Assembly (NCBI GenBank): GCA_963930655.1
Contig: OZ005604.1
Location: forward strand, 9,806,001-9,870,000
Reading direction: 5' to 3'
DNA from: Myrica gale
Lineage: Eukaryota; Streptophyta; Magnoliopsida; Fagales; Myricaceae
Length of the DNA stretch: 64,000 nucleotides
Shown here piece after piece: positions 45,190 to 58,089 of the stretch. The position numbers and the translations under genes are program-made. Below the pieces are notes generated by a model. The model had not been told where the DNA came from and made no database searches. It worked only from the letters and a program-made list of their open reading frames with translations. The stretch's first letter is position 1; each line of letters begins with the position of its first letter.

Positions 45190-47565
45190 TTAAATAATTA
45201 ATATTATATTAATTTTTGATGTACTAAACATGCAATATTCTAGCTCAATCAATCTACACCAATGATTACAGACACGAGGATTGTTGAATAATGATAATAT
45301 CCAACATTGGAATATTTTTTTCTTAGGAACCCAACTAGGAGCAAAACCATGAAATGCAGAACATTTGTCCCGAGTGTGACCCTTGTGATTATAGTAAGTA
45401 CACATCGGACCCTCCTTTTAACTATTGTTTTTATATGTCCTTTTCGGCACAATAGCAACATTTTTTGATGATTGAGGTGCTTAAGAAGCCAACATAGAAA
45501 TATTCTCATGATTGAAAGAAGAACTTATAGAAAAAGCTATTTGTCATTCCTCTTGAATTGATTAGGGAGTAAATTTCATTCAAAGAAGGAAACGGTTTCA
45601 TAAGAAAAATATTGCCATGAATTGTGAGATAATTCTCATTTAGGGTCGTATCTCAATTTTCATTATATAAAAAAAATTGCAAGAGTTGGGGATTGCACCC
45701 CAACACTATTAATCAAAAGGGAAGAACCCCTAAGCCAAGCGAGCTTCTCCTGCTTATAATGCGGTTTGGATTATAGTCTGATTGAGGTGCTTGAGAAGCC
45801 AACATAGCAATATTCTGATGATTGAAAGAACTTCTATAACATGTTATTTGTCGTTTCTCTTGAATGATTAGGGAGTAAATTTCATTCAAAAAAGAAAATG
45901 GTTTCATAAGAAAAATATTACCATGAATTGTGAGATAATTCTCATTTAGTGTGATATCTTGATTTTCTTTAATAAAAAAAAAAAGAATTTGCAGGAGCTG
46001 GGGATTGAACCCCAAAAAGAATTTGCACTAAGCCAAGAGAGCTTCTTCTACTTATTATGCGGTTTGGATTTAAGTTATTTGTGTTTTGGGTCAATATCTA
46101 AAAGAAAATGTAGCACGAGGATTCAAACTTTTGCACTGAAGAGAGGGGTTTCATAGCTTAACCACTGGGGCGAGTAAAAACGGTGCTTTTCACCTATCTT
46201 TTTCTTCAAACACTAAAATCTCATTATTTTTCTACCCTATTCGCCGTTTCTTCGACCTTAAAGTTTCTCTCTCATCAATTTTCTCTCTCTCTCTCTCTCT
46301 TCATTTTCTCGTTCGTTTTAGCACATTTTCGTCTAATTTTCATGGCTTTTTATTTCCAACGCTCATTTCTAAAAGTTTCTATGCATTTTGAATGATTAAT
46401 GACAGTAATGGGAGGTTTGTGAAGGGACGTTCGGAGGTATTTTGACTTGGACAAATTAATCTTGTAATTAAGCCCCCCTCACCTATAAAAGGGGCATTTA
46501 GCTCAGAGGCCAATCACACCTCTCAAATTTGACTTCTTTATTATTTTTTAGCTCTCTCTCCCTCTCTAAATCAGTTTGGCTATTGTTAGGTTTTTGCAAC
46601 TTTCTTTGGTTCTCTTTCCTCACTGCAACACGTGTGTTGTCGAGCAATGCAATTATTGAAGCAAGTAGGGTTTGTGGAGCTATTATATTATTTTTCTCAA
46701 AAAATAATGAAAAATGAAAATAGAAATTTTGATGCCGCAAAAGATATTTTTCATAACTGTTTTGTGAAAGTAATGCTTTATGGCAAGATTAAATTCTTTC
46801 TCAAAGATATTATTTTCTGCTAATATAATTTCTATTTTTGATTCTAAATTTTGTTATTATATATTATATTGTTTTCAAAGTCCGAGGTGATGTTATGTTA
46901 CTTATTACTGCTTATGTTGGTACCAACCTCGAGACGATGGTCTGTTATGTGTCAAAATCAGACTTAGATGGCATGCGGGCGAAAATAGATCAAAATATCA
47001 TTTTAGATATTAGAAACTTTGATTATTAAGAAATTTTGTTTGATTTATATTTTGGACATGAAAGTTAAAATTATGTTTTTATTTCGAATATGGGGGATAA
47101 ATTTCTTTAAGTAATTTTATTGAAAATTCTACTGCTTGATGCTGCTGAATTTTCGTGCTTGACATACCCCACGAGAAATATCATAGTTAAGTTCTTTTCC
47201 TCATGATCAACAATGGTCTTAAGAACTTGATATGTGCCAACATCACATTTTCCATTAGTACGGAAGGAAGAGGTGAGAATTGGTGTAACCCATTCCAAAG
47301 AGATTCAAAATGAGTGAAATACTCACTAAAAGGGATTGATCCTGAGTAATATTATTAATTACCTGTTGTAATTCAAAGATTAGAGGTTCATTACTTTGCT
47401 TAAATCTTCCTTCAACAATCTCTATATTTTCTCAACTGAATCAATCTATAAAATGACTTGTGCAATTTCTAGAAAAACAGAGGCACAAATCCAAGATGAA
47501 ACCATCAAATTACAACGATACCAAAGCACCAAAATCAGAATCGGTAGAAATTAAAAAAATTATTT
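45190..47565 (-). pseudogene. Copia gag remnant
   Basis: Element-sense motifs in order are WYRCNLMVSSWI near 47530, LIFELQQVINNITQDQSLLVS near 47350 with SEYFTHFESLWNGLHQF in a shifted frame, then a segment near 45880, then the zinc-knuckle region CTYYNHKGHTRDKC at about 45365-45405. Stops and frame changes are frequent. The stretch 46080-47100 between gag parts is foreign, with a TATAAAA at 46484-46490 followed by a CT-rich leader, possibly part of another LTR. Confidence 0.72.
45470..46073. repeat. Tandem duplication of ~300 bp with SINE-like part
   Basis: The segments 45470-45779 and 45780-46073 both start gattgaggtgctt and end near atgcggtttggatt. Each includes a stretch that on the minus strand resembles a tRNA-derived SINE: GGCTTAG-like box A, box B-like GGGGT(G/T)CAATCCCC, then a T-rich tail. 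A third tRNA-like block (AGTGGTTAAGC ... AGTTTGAATCCTC, minus) follows at about 46110-46175. Confidence 0.65.
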
Positions 47566-48576
47566 CTTTTGTTATATTTTCTTCTATTTTCTCATAGTTT
47601 CCCACATCAAGTTTTATTTTTCAGTTTCTAGATTTTTTTCTTTTATGTTTTATTATTTCAATGTCTTGAATTTCAATTCCTAACATTTAGATTTAAATTT
47701 CTTGCTCTTTAATTTTTTTGTAATTTATATTTCTATTTCAGATTATGTTCTTGTTGTTTTTTCCTTTAACTTGAGTCTAATTGTAATAAGACGACATTAT
47801 TTAATCCAAAAATCTTGTACTCTCTTTTTTTATTCCTTGTCATTTAATTTCCGTTATTTACTTTCTTTCATTTACTTTAACGCATGTTATATTCTTAGTT
47901 TGTACATTTTGTGTTTTTTTAATTTCGTTTCGAACTTTCCAAAATCCAAAAATATGAATCTGAACTGTATTCAGTAAACACTTTTATATTCTCCTTATTT
48001 TTTTACGCGAGTTTGAAATTAAAGAAATTCAATTTTTGGCAGTAAGTTTTGACCAATTTTACGATTTAGTCACTATGAATTTTTTTTCAACTTTTAATCA
48101 CTGAGTTGATGGCCTTTTCAACTTTTTGGTCCTTCTGTGATTTGACTCTTGCTTTGACTAACGGGAGTCGTGTCCATGTCAGTAATGTTGCCCTGTCACC
48201 CAAAACTTTGCGACGTCATTGCACACTCAGCCTAAAATGACAGAGTGTTGGGGCCCCTAATCCTAGCCTCCAAACCGCACCGTTTTACACCTAATAGACT
48301 ACTAGGCACCTGAGACCCCCAAATCAGTGTGCGCTAACATCCTCTCCTTTCGCACAACACCAAAGGTCAAATAGGAAAGAAACCTGACCATTAAGGAAGA
48401 GGAGACCAACCTAGAAGAGATATCAGCCATGGAAAAAAAAGAGGTCGAGAATGTACCATTTCCTTTTCTGAAGAAATATTTACTTCAATATATCTCATAT
48501 TTTCTACTTTGATGTCATTTCTTTGATTTTGCCTTAGCCAATTCCGAGGACGAAATTGTTTTTAAGGTGAGGATGA

Positions 48577-51500
48577 TGTAATACCCCGACCTTCTAAGCA
48601 TTATTAATTATCTTAATTTTGATAAATAATTTATAATAAATAGTATTTAATTACTATTTTCAGATTTAATTATTTTATTAGTTTAAAAATAGGAAAAAAT
48701 CCCTAAAAATAGTTTTACATAGCCAAACATTATAAGAAAAAATATTCTCTTTCATATCTTTTCAAGATCTTTAATATAATGCCATATTTTACTCATTTAG
48801 TGTATTGAAAATTTTTAAATAATGATTAATGTTGCTGAAAATACTAAATATTGTTATTTCATTCTTCTAGCCCTAATTATCATTTTAAACTCATTTTTAT
48901 TCAAACTTTTTGTATAGGTTTGTGTTATATACTTAATTACTGAGCTAATAGGACATGATCTAGATTAGCCATGTGTCCTAAGATTATTTTTGAGAATTTT
49001 TGCAACAATCAGAACACTTGAGCTTGGAAAATTAGGTTTTAAATCATTGGGCTTGGAAATAAATTGCAATTGGGCCTCCAAAACATCTCATTCGGCCCAG
49101 CCCATGCCACCTCACCTTGTCTCAAAAAAATTGTCCAAGCCCCTAGATTTGCTTGAAGTAATGATTGCAAATGATTCGCAGTCATTACCTCATGCAAAAC
49201 CGCGCAACACTTGGATTTTTGGTTTTTTACAAGTAGTTACCACCCCCTCCCCCAATTCAGCTCCCTTGCTTGCATAGACACCCTAATCTAGTGGTAAACA
49301 TCATTATTTCACCTAGCTAAACCCTAGTATGATTAATTAACCCTAGGAGACAAACCATGTTCATGAACTAGTATAAATTGGAGCCATTTGTGAAGGAAAT
49401 CTTCACACCATTCAGTTGGAAATCCATAGAGAGAGTGTGTATGATAGAGAGCTGAGAAAAGAAGGAGAAAAAAGGAGAGAAAGAATAGAAGTTGCTGAGC
49501 CCCCTAGTCGTTTTTATGTTGGTGATATTGTTGGTATTTTGATTATTTAAGGTTAGTAACATGTTAGGTTGTGATCTGGAATCCTTAATTATGCTGCATA
49601 TGAGCTAAAAAAAAATAAGTTAGAATGATTAGATGCAAGAGAATATTGAAAATATGGAGGTTATTGTTAAACTTAGTCATAGAATTCTTTAGGTTTATTT
49701 TGTCATGATTAATTAATGTTTTATGGAGTATTAGAAATATATTGTATAGTTTTCATGCAAAGGTTTACGTAAAAATAGAGTTATGGCTAATTAGATCATA
49801 CCTAATCTAGTTTTGCATAATCTGTGACAACAGTACACCTAAGGGATTATCGCAAATAGTAAATGACCACTTGTTGATATCAAATTTGGAGGCTTATTAT
49901 TATAGAGTACTAGAAACCTACAGTTAAAATTTCGAGTCAATTGGAGTTAGGATGAGAAAGTTATGGCCATTTGAAGTTCTCTGTTAAAACTGAATTTTTA
50001 ACTAAAACAGGTTAGTTTGTGGTTATACGAGTTGGGCTCATTTTCCACAATTTTGGTTGAATTTATTGGGCTTTAAAACTCATTTTATTTCCTGGGACAT
50101 GGGCTTGTAAGTGGAGCCCAAGTGTAGGTCCCTATTGGACCCAAAATGACTAACTTAGCAGCCATGTGAAATAGGCCTCTTTTCTATTATTTAGGGTGAC
50201 TCAAGTGGTCTTTCATAACTTCTAGTATTTTCAAGATGTGGGCTTGCCATGAAGCCCAATTCTAAGTCCTTATTGGACTTGAGACACTTCATTAGGATAA
50301 CATGTGATATTGGGCTTGTATTAAGATTAAATAATAAAGGTCCTAAATCAAGTTATTAATTGCTTGCTGATTTAAATAAGTGGTTAAGATATTTGTTTTG
50401 ATTAAGTAAAATCTTAGTAGTATTTATTTTAAAAATAAATACAAGACGTGATGTAATTAAATAATTACTGAGTGGAATATTTTAATTACATGTGATTTGT
50501 AACCCAAGTCTAAAGGACTATAATGTACATGATTAGTAAATGATAAAAGAGCATGTTTTTAATAAATATGCATAAATGATGTTATGGATATGACATTTGC
50601 ATCAATGATATAATGGATATGACATTTGCAAAATGACATCTGCATCAATGCATTTGCATCGATGGAAATTTACTGTTGATGAGTGACGGTACAGATCACT
50701 GAGGAGTGCAACCATCACTACGGGTCCGTAGTGGATGGCCCCAAGGAAAGAGGCAAAGGGGCCTTTACCCATCGTCCTAGGGCAACAAAATGCCTAAGAC
50801 TGTCCTGAAGTGCAGGAGAGATTGGACACATAACCTTGTCAATAGGAGTGAAACAGCGGACATCAAAGGCAAAGGCTTTTACAGAAATGTGCATGACATT
50901 CATATTGAATATGATTATACTGGTATTATCTTTGAAACCTTAAACTCTTTAATTGAATATGATTATACTATTATACCATTGATTGTCATCACATGCCTTC
51001 TATCCCCCTTACTGTGTACTTAAGACTCACCATGTTTCCTCGTCCGTATTGTTGTTTATTGCTTAGATAGATTATGGTGATATTCAAGTCCTTCCTCACC
51101 CATGAGCTCCCCACCCATGTTCTGGTTATTCATGTCCGAGTCTTAGTCTCAGACGACTTGGACTTAGTTGCGGACCATCAGCCTTATCTAATCCCGAAGG
51201 ATCTACCACCAGAATTTATGTACGAGAACCACTCCGACATAAACTGATTATACCTTACCCTGTCTATCGATGATGAAGACTGAGCTTCTGGGGTTGCTTT
51301 TGTTTTATGTTTTGTTTAATGTTGGCTTGTCTGTGTGTAAGCTTTGAACAATAGGGTTACTGAAATAGGCTTATCTATTGTTAGCCTAGATTTTGTAAGG
51401 ACCTTAGGGTCCTCCCTAATCCCTAACCCTAACAAATAGTTTTCTTGTAGTGTGCTATTTCCTAATGTACGTGTGATGTTTGCCTTATATTTAAAGTATT

Positions 51501-51727
51501 TCTCTTTTGTTATTTTAACTTGACTTCCATTTTCACCATAATGTTTTTAAGTAAATTTTACAAGTCTTCCACTATATTTTCTATTAAGTAGTAAGTCTTT
51601 ACACACCCAAGGAAAATACTACGGTCTTGAAACTTGTAAGTAAGGACGTGTCGTAATCTCGCCTTTTATGCATCTCTGTTACTACAAAGAGAGCTTAGAG
51701 ACTAATACGAGCACGAGGGATGTAACA
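48577..51727 (+). mobile_element. Gypsy LTR with a scrap of internal sequence
   Basis: The polypurine-like segment gaggacgaaattgtttttaa and ggtgaggatga precede TGTAATACCCCGACC, a typical chromovirus LTR start. The end is probably ...ggatgtaaca at 51727. Internal sequence to the left is short (from about 48440). It is nested in the MULE. No coding capacity is seen. Confidence 0.6.
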
Positions 51728-51867
51728 CAACGTGCACAGAGTGATAGTTGTCAGACTCATCACTGTCAGATTGGTTCATGATGTCTGAACAAAGGTTAGT
51801 TTAAGGTGGATGTGTGGATTAAATGGTTGAAATTTAAGTTTTTTTAGGCGAATTTAGTTGTGAAGAG

Positions 51868-51868
<1 letters not shown>

Positions 51869-51902
<34 letters not shown>
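51869..51902. repeat. (TG)17 microsatellite
   Basis: Seventeen perfect tg units follow agt and precede tttctg. Confidence 0.95.
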
Positions 51903-51905
<3 letters not shown>

Positions 51906-52570
51906 CTGTTTGTGGGTTGAGTTATTTTTCCTTATGTAGCTATTTCTCCTTGTTTTCTCAGGGCTGATGCAGTAGTAAATAACTTCAACTCTTTAGCTAT
52001 TTTAGCTAATTTAATGTTGAGGTCATCTTTGTTGTTTGTTCTTCCTCAAGAGCGATTGCTCTGCTATTAATTATGGTGTATTTTTTTGTGGGTAATTGAT
52101 TTTATATCTCTTTTTCACTTTTGTTTATCTTTGCTTTCTAATTCTGGTGTGCTTACTTTAACTATTGGACTTTGGTTCTCTTTTTTACTCTCTATTTCAT
52201 TTTCTTTGAAGTGGACGGTAGGTGGGTTGAAAGGGGTTTTGAAAAGCTATATGAATTATGGTTTCTGAACTTGTAATTAATCTAGTCAAATTAATGTTTG
52301 CTCGATATCCTCTTAATGAATTCTTTACTTTATTTTTTATCCTTGTTCTTCAAAATGTAGCTTTGATATTATAATTCAGATTTGACTCCTTAGTTTTCCC
52401 ATTCTTTATTCCTTCAATGCAGAGGCTTATGTGAAATATGTCTAGATAACAGTTAAAGATTGAGGAGTTCCAGGAACGAGTCCAAGGGACTGGTTCTCCT
52501 TTTTAGTAGAATGAATAGATTGGATTACTGATTATTACAATAAAATAATGAATTACTGATGTGTGTGCAG

Positions 52571-52791
52571 GTCCCAAGTGAGGCAACCTAACCAAGAGGA
52601 CAGATTCATGGCAGACGCAGAGGAAGAGGGCAGGGGAGAGGAACGGTGGGACAGGGTAAGGAGGCCATTGTTTCAGACCAGAGGTGGTTCATAAGAATGC
52701 TGGAGGTGGTAGTGGCAACGAGAAGGGAGGTAGTAGTGGCAATGGGAGAGGAGGAGTAACATCAAGAGGCGCAAGCAGTGGGGGAGCATGA
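52571..52791 (+). pseudogene. Gly/Arg/Ser-rich C-terminal exon, MULE transposase-like
   Basis: After an acceptor (gtgtgtgcag) the reading is PRGQIHGRRRGRGQGRGTVG. One frame change later it continues as GGSGNEKGGSSGNGRGG and ends ...SSGGA with TGA at 52789-52791. Many plant MURA-type transposases end in such a low-complexity tail. Here only the tail is seen, so the identification rests on its position inside the MULE. Confidence 0.4.
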
Positions 52792-53403
52792 CATAACATA
52801 TTGGTTTTTTGTAAAGTCCAGCTGAAGTATGTGCTGGTGTTTTTGTAAAGCTGAGCTGATGGACATGGTGTTTCTCCAGTTGATGATCATGTTTGTTTTG
52901 AATTGGAAACTATTGGTGTTTGTGCAAAGGGTTGTGTTTTGAATAGGAAACTTGGTTCTTGTACAGATCTGGAGTTTGTTTTTTGGTTGGTGTTTGGCAA
53001 TTAAATTTTTGCTGTTTAGTTGAAGAAATCAGAGCTGTCCAGTTTATTGATATTTTAGTTTATATTACCGATGTTGCTAGAGTTACAAATCTACCAGATT
53101 CTTGATATTCACAGATTTGGAGCTACAGATCTGCCAATTTGTGTTTAGTTGATATTTATCAAAGCTGTCTAGTTTGTGTAATATGTGTTGCTAATATGAT
53201 AACATATATAGTATTCAGTAATTTAGAGGGGCAACAGATACATATTCAAACAAAAACTGTGAATATGCAAAACACTGATCATTTCATTGAAAGTGTCATT
53301 GGATCCACACTACAAAACATTACATCACGTAAGACACTACATTTGGACATTACAGCACACACTACAACTTCAAGTTCCCAATGACTAAGTTAGGTGCTTC
53401 TCA

Positions 53404-53590
53404 TCAATGCAACATCCAACACAACAATTGCAACCCATGCGATTCTAGCAGAATATTTAGACTTCTCGCATTACGCTTCAGCGACTCTACCTCATTCTGC
53501 AGGTCTTTTATCGTCTTGTCAAAAAAGGTCCTACCTCCATCCCAACAAAAGTACGAGCAATGTCCAATTTTATGCCAATAGAAGCCAATA
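53404..53590 (-). pseudogene. Last exon of a GRF-zinc-finger-like small protein
   Basis: The minus strand reads GHCSYFCWDGGRTFFDKTIK, then LQNEVESLKRNARSLNILLE, with the stop at 53404-53406. A C-x-x-F-x-W-D motif followed by a short coiled coil is typical of the end of plant GRF-type proteins, which are often carried by MULEs. No clean acceptor is present. It converges on the Gly/Arg-rich exon. Earlier exons (53.9-54.6 kb) could not be assigned. Confidence 0.45.
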
Positions 53591-55681
53591 AGTTAATGGT
53601 ACATTACGCAGAAGAAAAAAAAAACTTGTTGTACAAATTGAAATAACATCAACTTCATAGCAAACAGAGATACTATATGTCAAATTATTAGTTGACTCTG
53701 AGTTCAAGCCCATGACTATTCCTACATATCTTCGTAAGGGTTCATGCAATAATTGTTAAAGCTATGTTGTTTTTGTCAAATTGCTACACATGAGCTGTTA
53801 TGATGAACTGCAGCAGCTGCCCCAGTTCACAGGACAAACCAAGATTATTTAGTCCCTTATTTTATGGTTTAATCGTTAATTATATAAAGCCAAGTGATTA
53901 TGCAAATATATGAGAGAAACTAAGTGAATTATCGTACCGAAGATTGAAGAAAATAGGATGAAGTTCCTGCTACTGTGCAATGAGCCATCAAAAGTTTAGC
54001 ACTACAATCTTTTCTTCTAATCAAATTGAGAACATATTCCCCACCTCTACCATGTCTTGTCATTTCCTTGATTTTTATTCTATAATAAGCAAAAGTTCCT
54101 TTCGCACTTAAAATCTATAGCAATATATTCTAAGAATGAAGTGGAGGTCACTTCATCTTATCGTCAACTAAAAAAAGAATCTTCATGATAAACGCATGAC
54201 ATAGTGCATATGCCTATATCGATCAAATTAGGAGGCAAGTGGTCCTACATGATGCAATTATCATATCTGTGGCAGTGTGACCACGATTGAGAGAGGAGAG
54301 GTCACAATCTACGAATACTACTAATACATGCGTGATTAGAATTGTAGCAGTTATCTGTGTTGAAAAGGGAATGTTATACGGTGAAATCAAGCTCTACAGA
54401 CTTGATACATGAATCTAAGCTGACCTTATAAGGTATGTACCCCATAGAAATGCAAGAAGAAATTGGTCTCACCTCTCTTCAGACATAGTGAATACAAACC
54501 ACCAATTCGTCTACGTCTAGTGTTTGCCCCATTTATTCTATTTCTTCCTTTGATCAGATTGGCTGCCTTTATGCACGCTGCACTTGAGCTTGAAGGTTAG
54601 GGTGTCTGATTTGGGGGCGATGGGTGATGTGCGAGAGGAACGACGGAAGTGATGGGGGTGTTGTGCGAGAGGTGAGGAGAGGACATGTTAGGCATTATGG
54701 TACATTAGAAAAAACGGTGAGGTTCGGACATTAGGAGAAAGCCAGTACTGGATACAAGAGAGCAGGGAAACTAAATAAAGACAAAGAAAGGTAACTTAGC
54801 CCATTAGAAGGCTAGCCTAATAGTTTACATCGCTCCTGCAAGAAAAAGAGGGACTTGAGACGGGAGGTCAGCAGTTAGACTCAGCTTAGCAAAAAGCGGT
54901 GAACCCGCCTAAGACCATACCGAAATGGTGATAGACCCAAAACCCCCTTCTACAACAACTCAACAAAAATAAAATGCACCTTAGCCATAGGCCAATGGGG
55001 CAGACAACCTGGGCCCTCAACACTAACTCAAGGAAAAGGCTCACGGATGGTCCTACATCCGGATTTCGGGACATAGGTACACACACCTTCTTTATCCTAC
55101 GAGACTAACTACATTTCAAAAAGTAAAAACCAAGATTCAAATGTTGTTTCTTCCCACTAATACATATGAGGAGTGCGCCTATAACAAGTTCTCCAATGAG
55201 TTGATTTGTTCACGAGAAATCCTTCTATTCTCAGTTTCGGGGTGAAACCCTATTACCAGACAGAAGAGGAGGTCTCTACCCCCATTCCCTTTGAGTGCCT
55301 GTCTGCTTTCTGCCTGAAGCTTTCAAGCAGAGGGAAGGAAACAGTCTATCATTTTAGCCTAAGTGGGGAGTACATGGGCAAAGCTAAGTAGAGTTGTTGA
55401 CATGAACATGGATCCTGTTAGTCAATAGCCGGTAGACGGTCAAATCACAGAAGGACCTATTATTGACAAGGGCCTAAATTCAGTGACTGGAAACTAAAAA
55501 AAAATTCTCAGTGACCAATTAGTAAAATAGGTCAAAACCTAGTGATCAAAAATTGAATTGCGCATGAAATTAATCTATTTTTCCTAAGACAATCTAGCCT
55601 TTTGTGGTAATTATTACACGACATAACTCTTATAATTGGGATAAATTTTGCGCAACTCATTTTAGAGTGAGTCAAGTTTTT

Positions 55682-55699
55682 TGGCGTCGTTGCTGGGGA
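55682..55699 (+). promoter_or_regulatory. Athila-type primer-binding site
   Basis: TGGCGTCGTTGCTGGGGA differs at two positions from TGGCGCCGTTGCCGGGGA, the Asp-tRNA-type site usual in Athila/Tat elements. Confidence 0.8.
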
Positions 55700-58050
55700 A
55701 TATTTGACTTAGTTTCAAACTTGTGATTTTTCTTTATTTTAATTTTCTCATAATCTTTAAACAAAAATCGCGTACCTTGAGTTACTTCATCTCTGTTACA
55801 TCTTTATTTGTTTTCTACTGTATCAATGAACCTCTTCTTGTTGGACTGATGTCTGATGGCTTGAGTCAGACACATTTCAAAGAGATTATACAGAATTACA
55901 CCTAGTACTAGTGGTGAGATTTATAGCACAGAGCCAAATAGTTCTTCTGTCTCTTTTACAAGTGATTATACTAAAATTAATATATACAATCCATCTGTGG
56001 AACAGAATTTTGAAGAGCTACACCTGTAGCACTCACTCTTAAAGATTTTTTTGCAACCCACACGCACCACTACACCATCATGCATTGTTTACCTAATGAT
56101 GCACCTAATTTTAACGATTAAGCATGGGATGATGTCAGTGATACATCAGTTCCACAAGATGGATTATCTTTAAATGATAAAGCGAAGATTTGGTTTAATT
56201 CTTTCAGGCATAATTTTATCTCTAGCTGGTTTGATATGCAACATGAGTTCTTACAGAAATTTTTTCCTTTTTAGAGAACTCAAGTTTTGCAAGAGTCGAT
56301 TTATACAGATAGATGATGAGACCTTCCACGCATGTTGGGAAAGGTTTAAGAATTTGATGAACATTTGTCTACATCATGGGTTTTAATATTGGAGGCTAGT
56401 CAACTACTTTTATACTACACTTACTCCTGAATGCAAGCAGTTTGTTCAAACTATGTGCAATAGGGAATTCTGTGGCAAGGAACCGGATCAAGCACTCACA
56501 TTTTTTATTACCTTGTTGAAATGCCCAATATGGAATACACAATCTAACTGGGCACCTTTGGCAGTACAACCTCTCAGAGCAATTGGTGGTGGGAGTATAT
56601 ATGAAATCAAAGAGGATATTAACATCCAGGCTCGTATTCTCTATAGGCCGTTGGAGATTATGGAATTAGAGAAGGTGAAGGCATCAAAAGCAATATAGGT
56701 GTGCTCTCTATGGGTTGATTTGAGCCACAAGACCCAAGATTGTCCGATTATGCCAGTACTATAGGAAGGTAGGTTTATTCAAATACAATCTGGGGCGAAG
56801 GAATCATCCGAATTTTTCATGGAGGCATATGATCAGTCTGGTCAATCTTCTTCGCATGTTCAACATCCTTCCCAGTCTTATGCATTACATTCTCAGCAGG
56901 GATCTCATTAGCTTGCTCCTTAGCACCAGTATTAGCCATATCAAACTTCTCAGAACTATCCTTTAGCAGCACCTCTAGGATTTTAGTCAAATGTAGCTGC
57001 TCAGAATTTTCAGTCTCTAGCATCTTCTCCACTGAATAAGTCTCTCAACGACAGTATGTCACAGATGGCTAATACACTTCAGCAATTCATGCAGATTCAG
57101 GCCACCACAAACAATTAAAACACTCAGGCCATAAATGATTTACGAGGCACTATTAATAAGATGAGCACGACATTGAGTACCCTAAAGAAAGGAAAATTTT
57201 CGGCACAACCTCATCCAAATCCTCAAGTATATCGACAACCATAGCAATAAGTAAATGATGTCTTAGGGGATTCTCTTGAGACAACTAGGGCAGTTATTAC
57301 TTTGAGAAGGGGAAAGAAAGTTCCCCGACCAGACAGCCAAACAGTTGTCCCAACACTTGAAGTTACAATTGATACTGATGAAACCGAAGAAAAACCAGAG
57401 GAGGTGAGCGCATAATGGAAGAAGCATATCAATGAAGAGACTGAAACTAGTAAGGAGTATCGACTTGTGGTTCCTTATCCTTATAGATTGACAGTTAGCC
57501 AGAAGAATATATATCACTCTGACAGTCAAGAAATCTTCAAGCATGTGAAGGCTTTTAGATGACATACGACAAGTTCCTTTGTATGCAAAATTTCTAAAGG
57601 ATTTATGCACAGTGAAGAGGAAGCTGAATGTGAAGAAGAAAGCTTTCTTGATTGAGCAAGTCAGCGCATTAATATTGAGCAAGACTCCTCATAAGTTCAG
57701 AGATTCGGGCTCTCCTACTATTTTCATTATGGTAAGTGAATCATACATTAGGAGAGCTCTACTTGATTTGGAAAGTAGTGTAAACTTTCTACCATTCTCA
57801 ATATATGAGCAATTGGGGTTGGGTGAGTGAAAAAGACCTTCATCATGCTACAGTTGGCAGATTGATCAGTCAAGGTACTGTGAGGAATTATTGAAGATGT
57901 GTTGATTCATGTGGATAAATTTTACTATCCAGTGGACTTTGTAGTTCTGGATATGCAGCAGTCAATCTTTATTATTTACCAGGCACCTGTCATTCTTGGA
58001 CGTCCATTCTTTGCTACCTCCAATGCATTGATCAATTTTCGTATAATAAG
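55700..58050 (+). pseudogene. Athila-type gag and protease remnant
   Basis: Gag motifs occur in order with many stops: LSLNDKAKIWFNSFRHNFIS near 56165, FHACWERFKNLMNICLHHGF at 56327-56386, and FVQTMCNREFCGKEPDQAL near 56440-56500. A protease region follows at 57700-58030, with ALLDLESSVNFLPFSIYEQL and VILGRPFFATSNALINF. The active-site segment is D-L-E-S, where DLG/DTG-type is expected, so it is inactive even apart from the stops. No RT of this lineage follows; homology breaks near 58050 at the CACTA sequence. Confidence 0.8.
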
Positions 58051-58089
58051 TGAACTGATGTTCCTACAAAAGTGAAGGAGTACATTATG

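Larger units (their letters stand above)
39990..47565 (-). mobile_element. Old copia element, fragmented by later insertions
   Basis: In element sense, gag pieces occur at 47565-45190, protease at about 43620-43290, RT/RNase H at about 42990-40383, then a polypurine tract (TTGAGGGGGAG, near 40331-40341) and an LTR start, TATTAGAGC, at about 40329. The 5' LTR is missing; an Athila-type LTR abuts at about 47565. Later insertions are the hAT element at 41808-42837 and an Athila-type LTR at 43655 onward. Integrase is deleted. Confidence 0.82.
48023..55564. mobile_element. Mutator-like element (MULE), 7.5 kb, decayed
   Basis: The ends are inverted copies: agaaattcaatttttgg on the left and tgcgcaattcaatttttga on the other strand of the right. 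Similarity extends for about 170 bp (ttttgacc, ggtccttctgtgatttgac) and loosely to about 400 bp (gctaacat-cctctcc, cgcacaacacc). The 9-bp TSD tgaaattaa lies at 48014-48022 and 55565-55573. It contains a gypsy LTR at 48577-51727, a Gly/Arg-rich tail at 52571-52791 and an opposing exon at 53404-53590. The transposase catalytic part was not found. Confidence 0.8.
47570..55680 (+). mobile_element. Athila-type 5' LTR, split in two by a MULE
   Basis: The left part is about 47570-48013 and the right part 55574-55680. Joined at the MULE TSD they run parallel to the minus copy at 43655-44190. The LTR end actcattttagagtgagtca is followed by the primer site at 55682. The LTR start is lost at the junction with the copia gag near 47565. 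Confidence 0.75.

Noticed and set aside
51421..51432. ccctaaccctaa as an interstitial telomere repeat
   Set aside because: Only two imperfect units; lacks the plant CCCTAAA array.
51441..51452. tttcttgtagtg as a CACTA right end
   Set aside because: It matches a CACTA TIR in reverse but has no subterminal repeats and no partner; it sits within a gypsy LTR.
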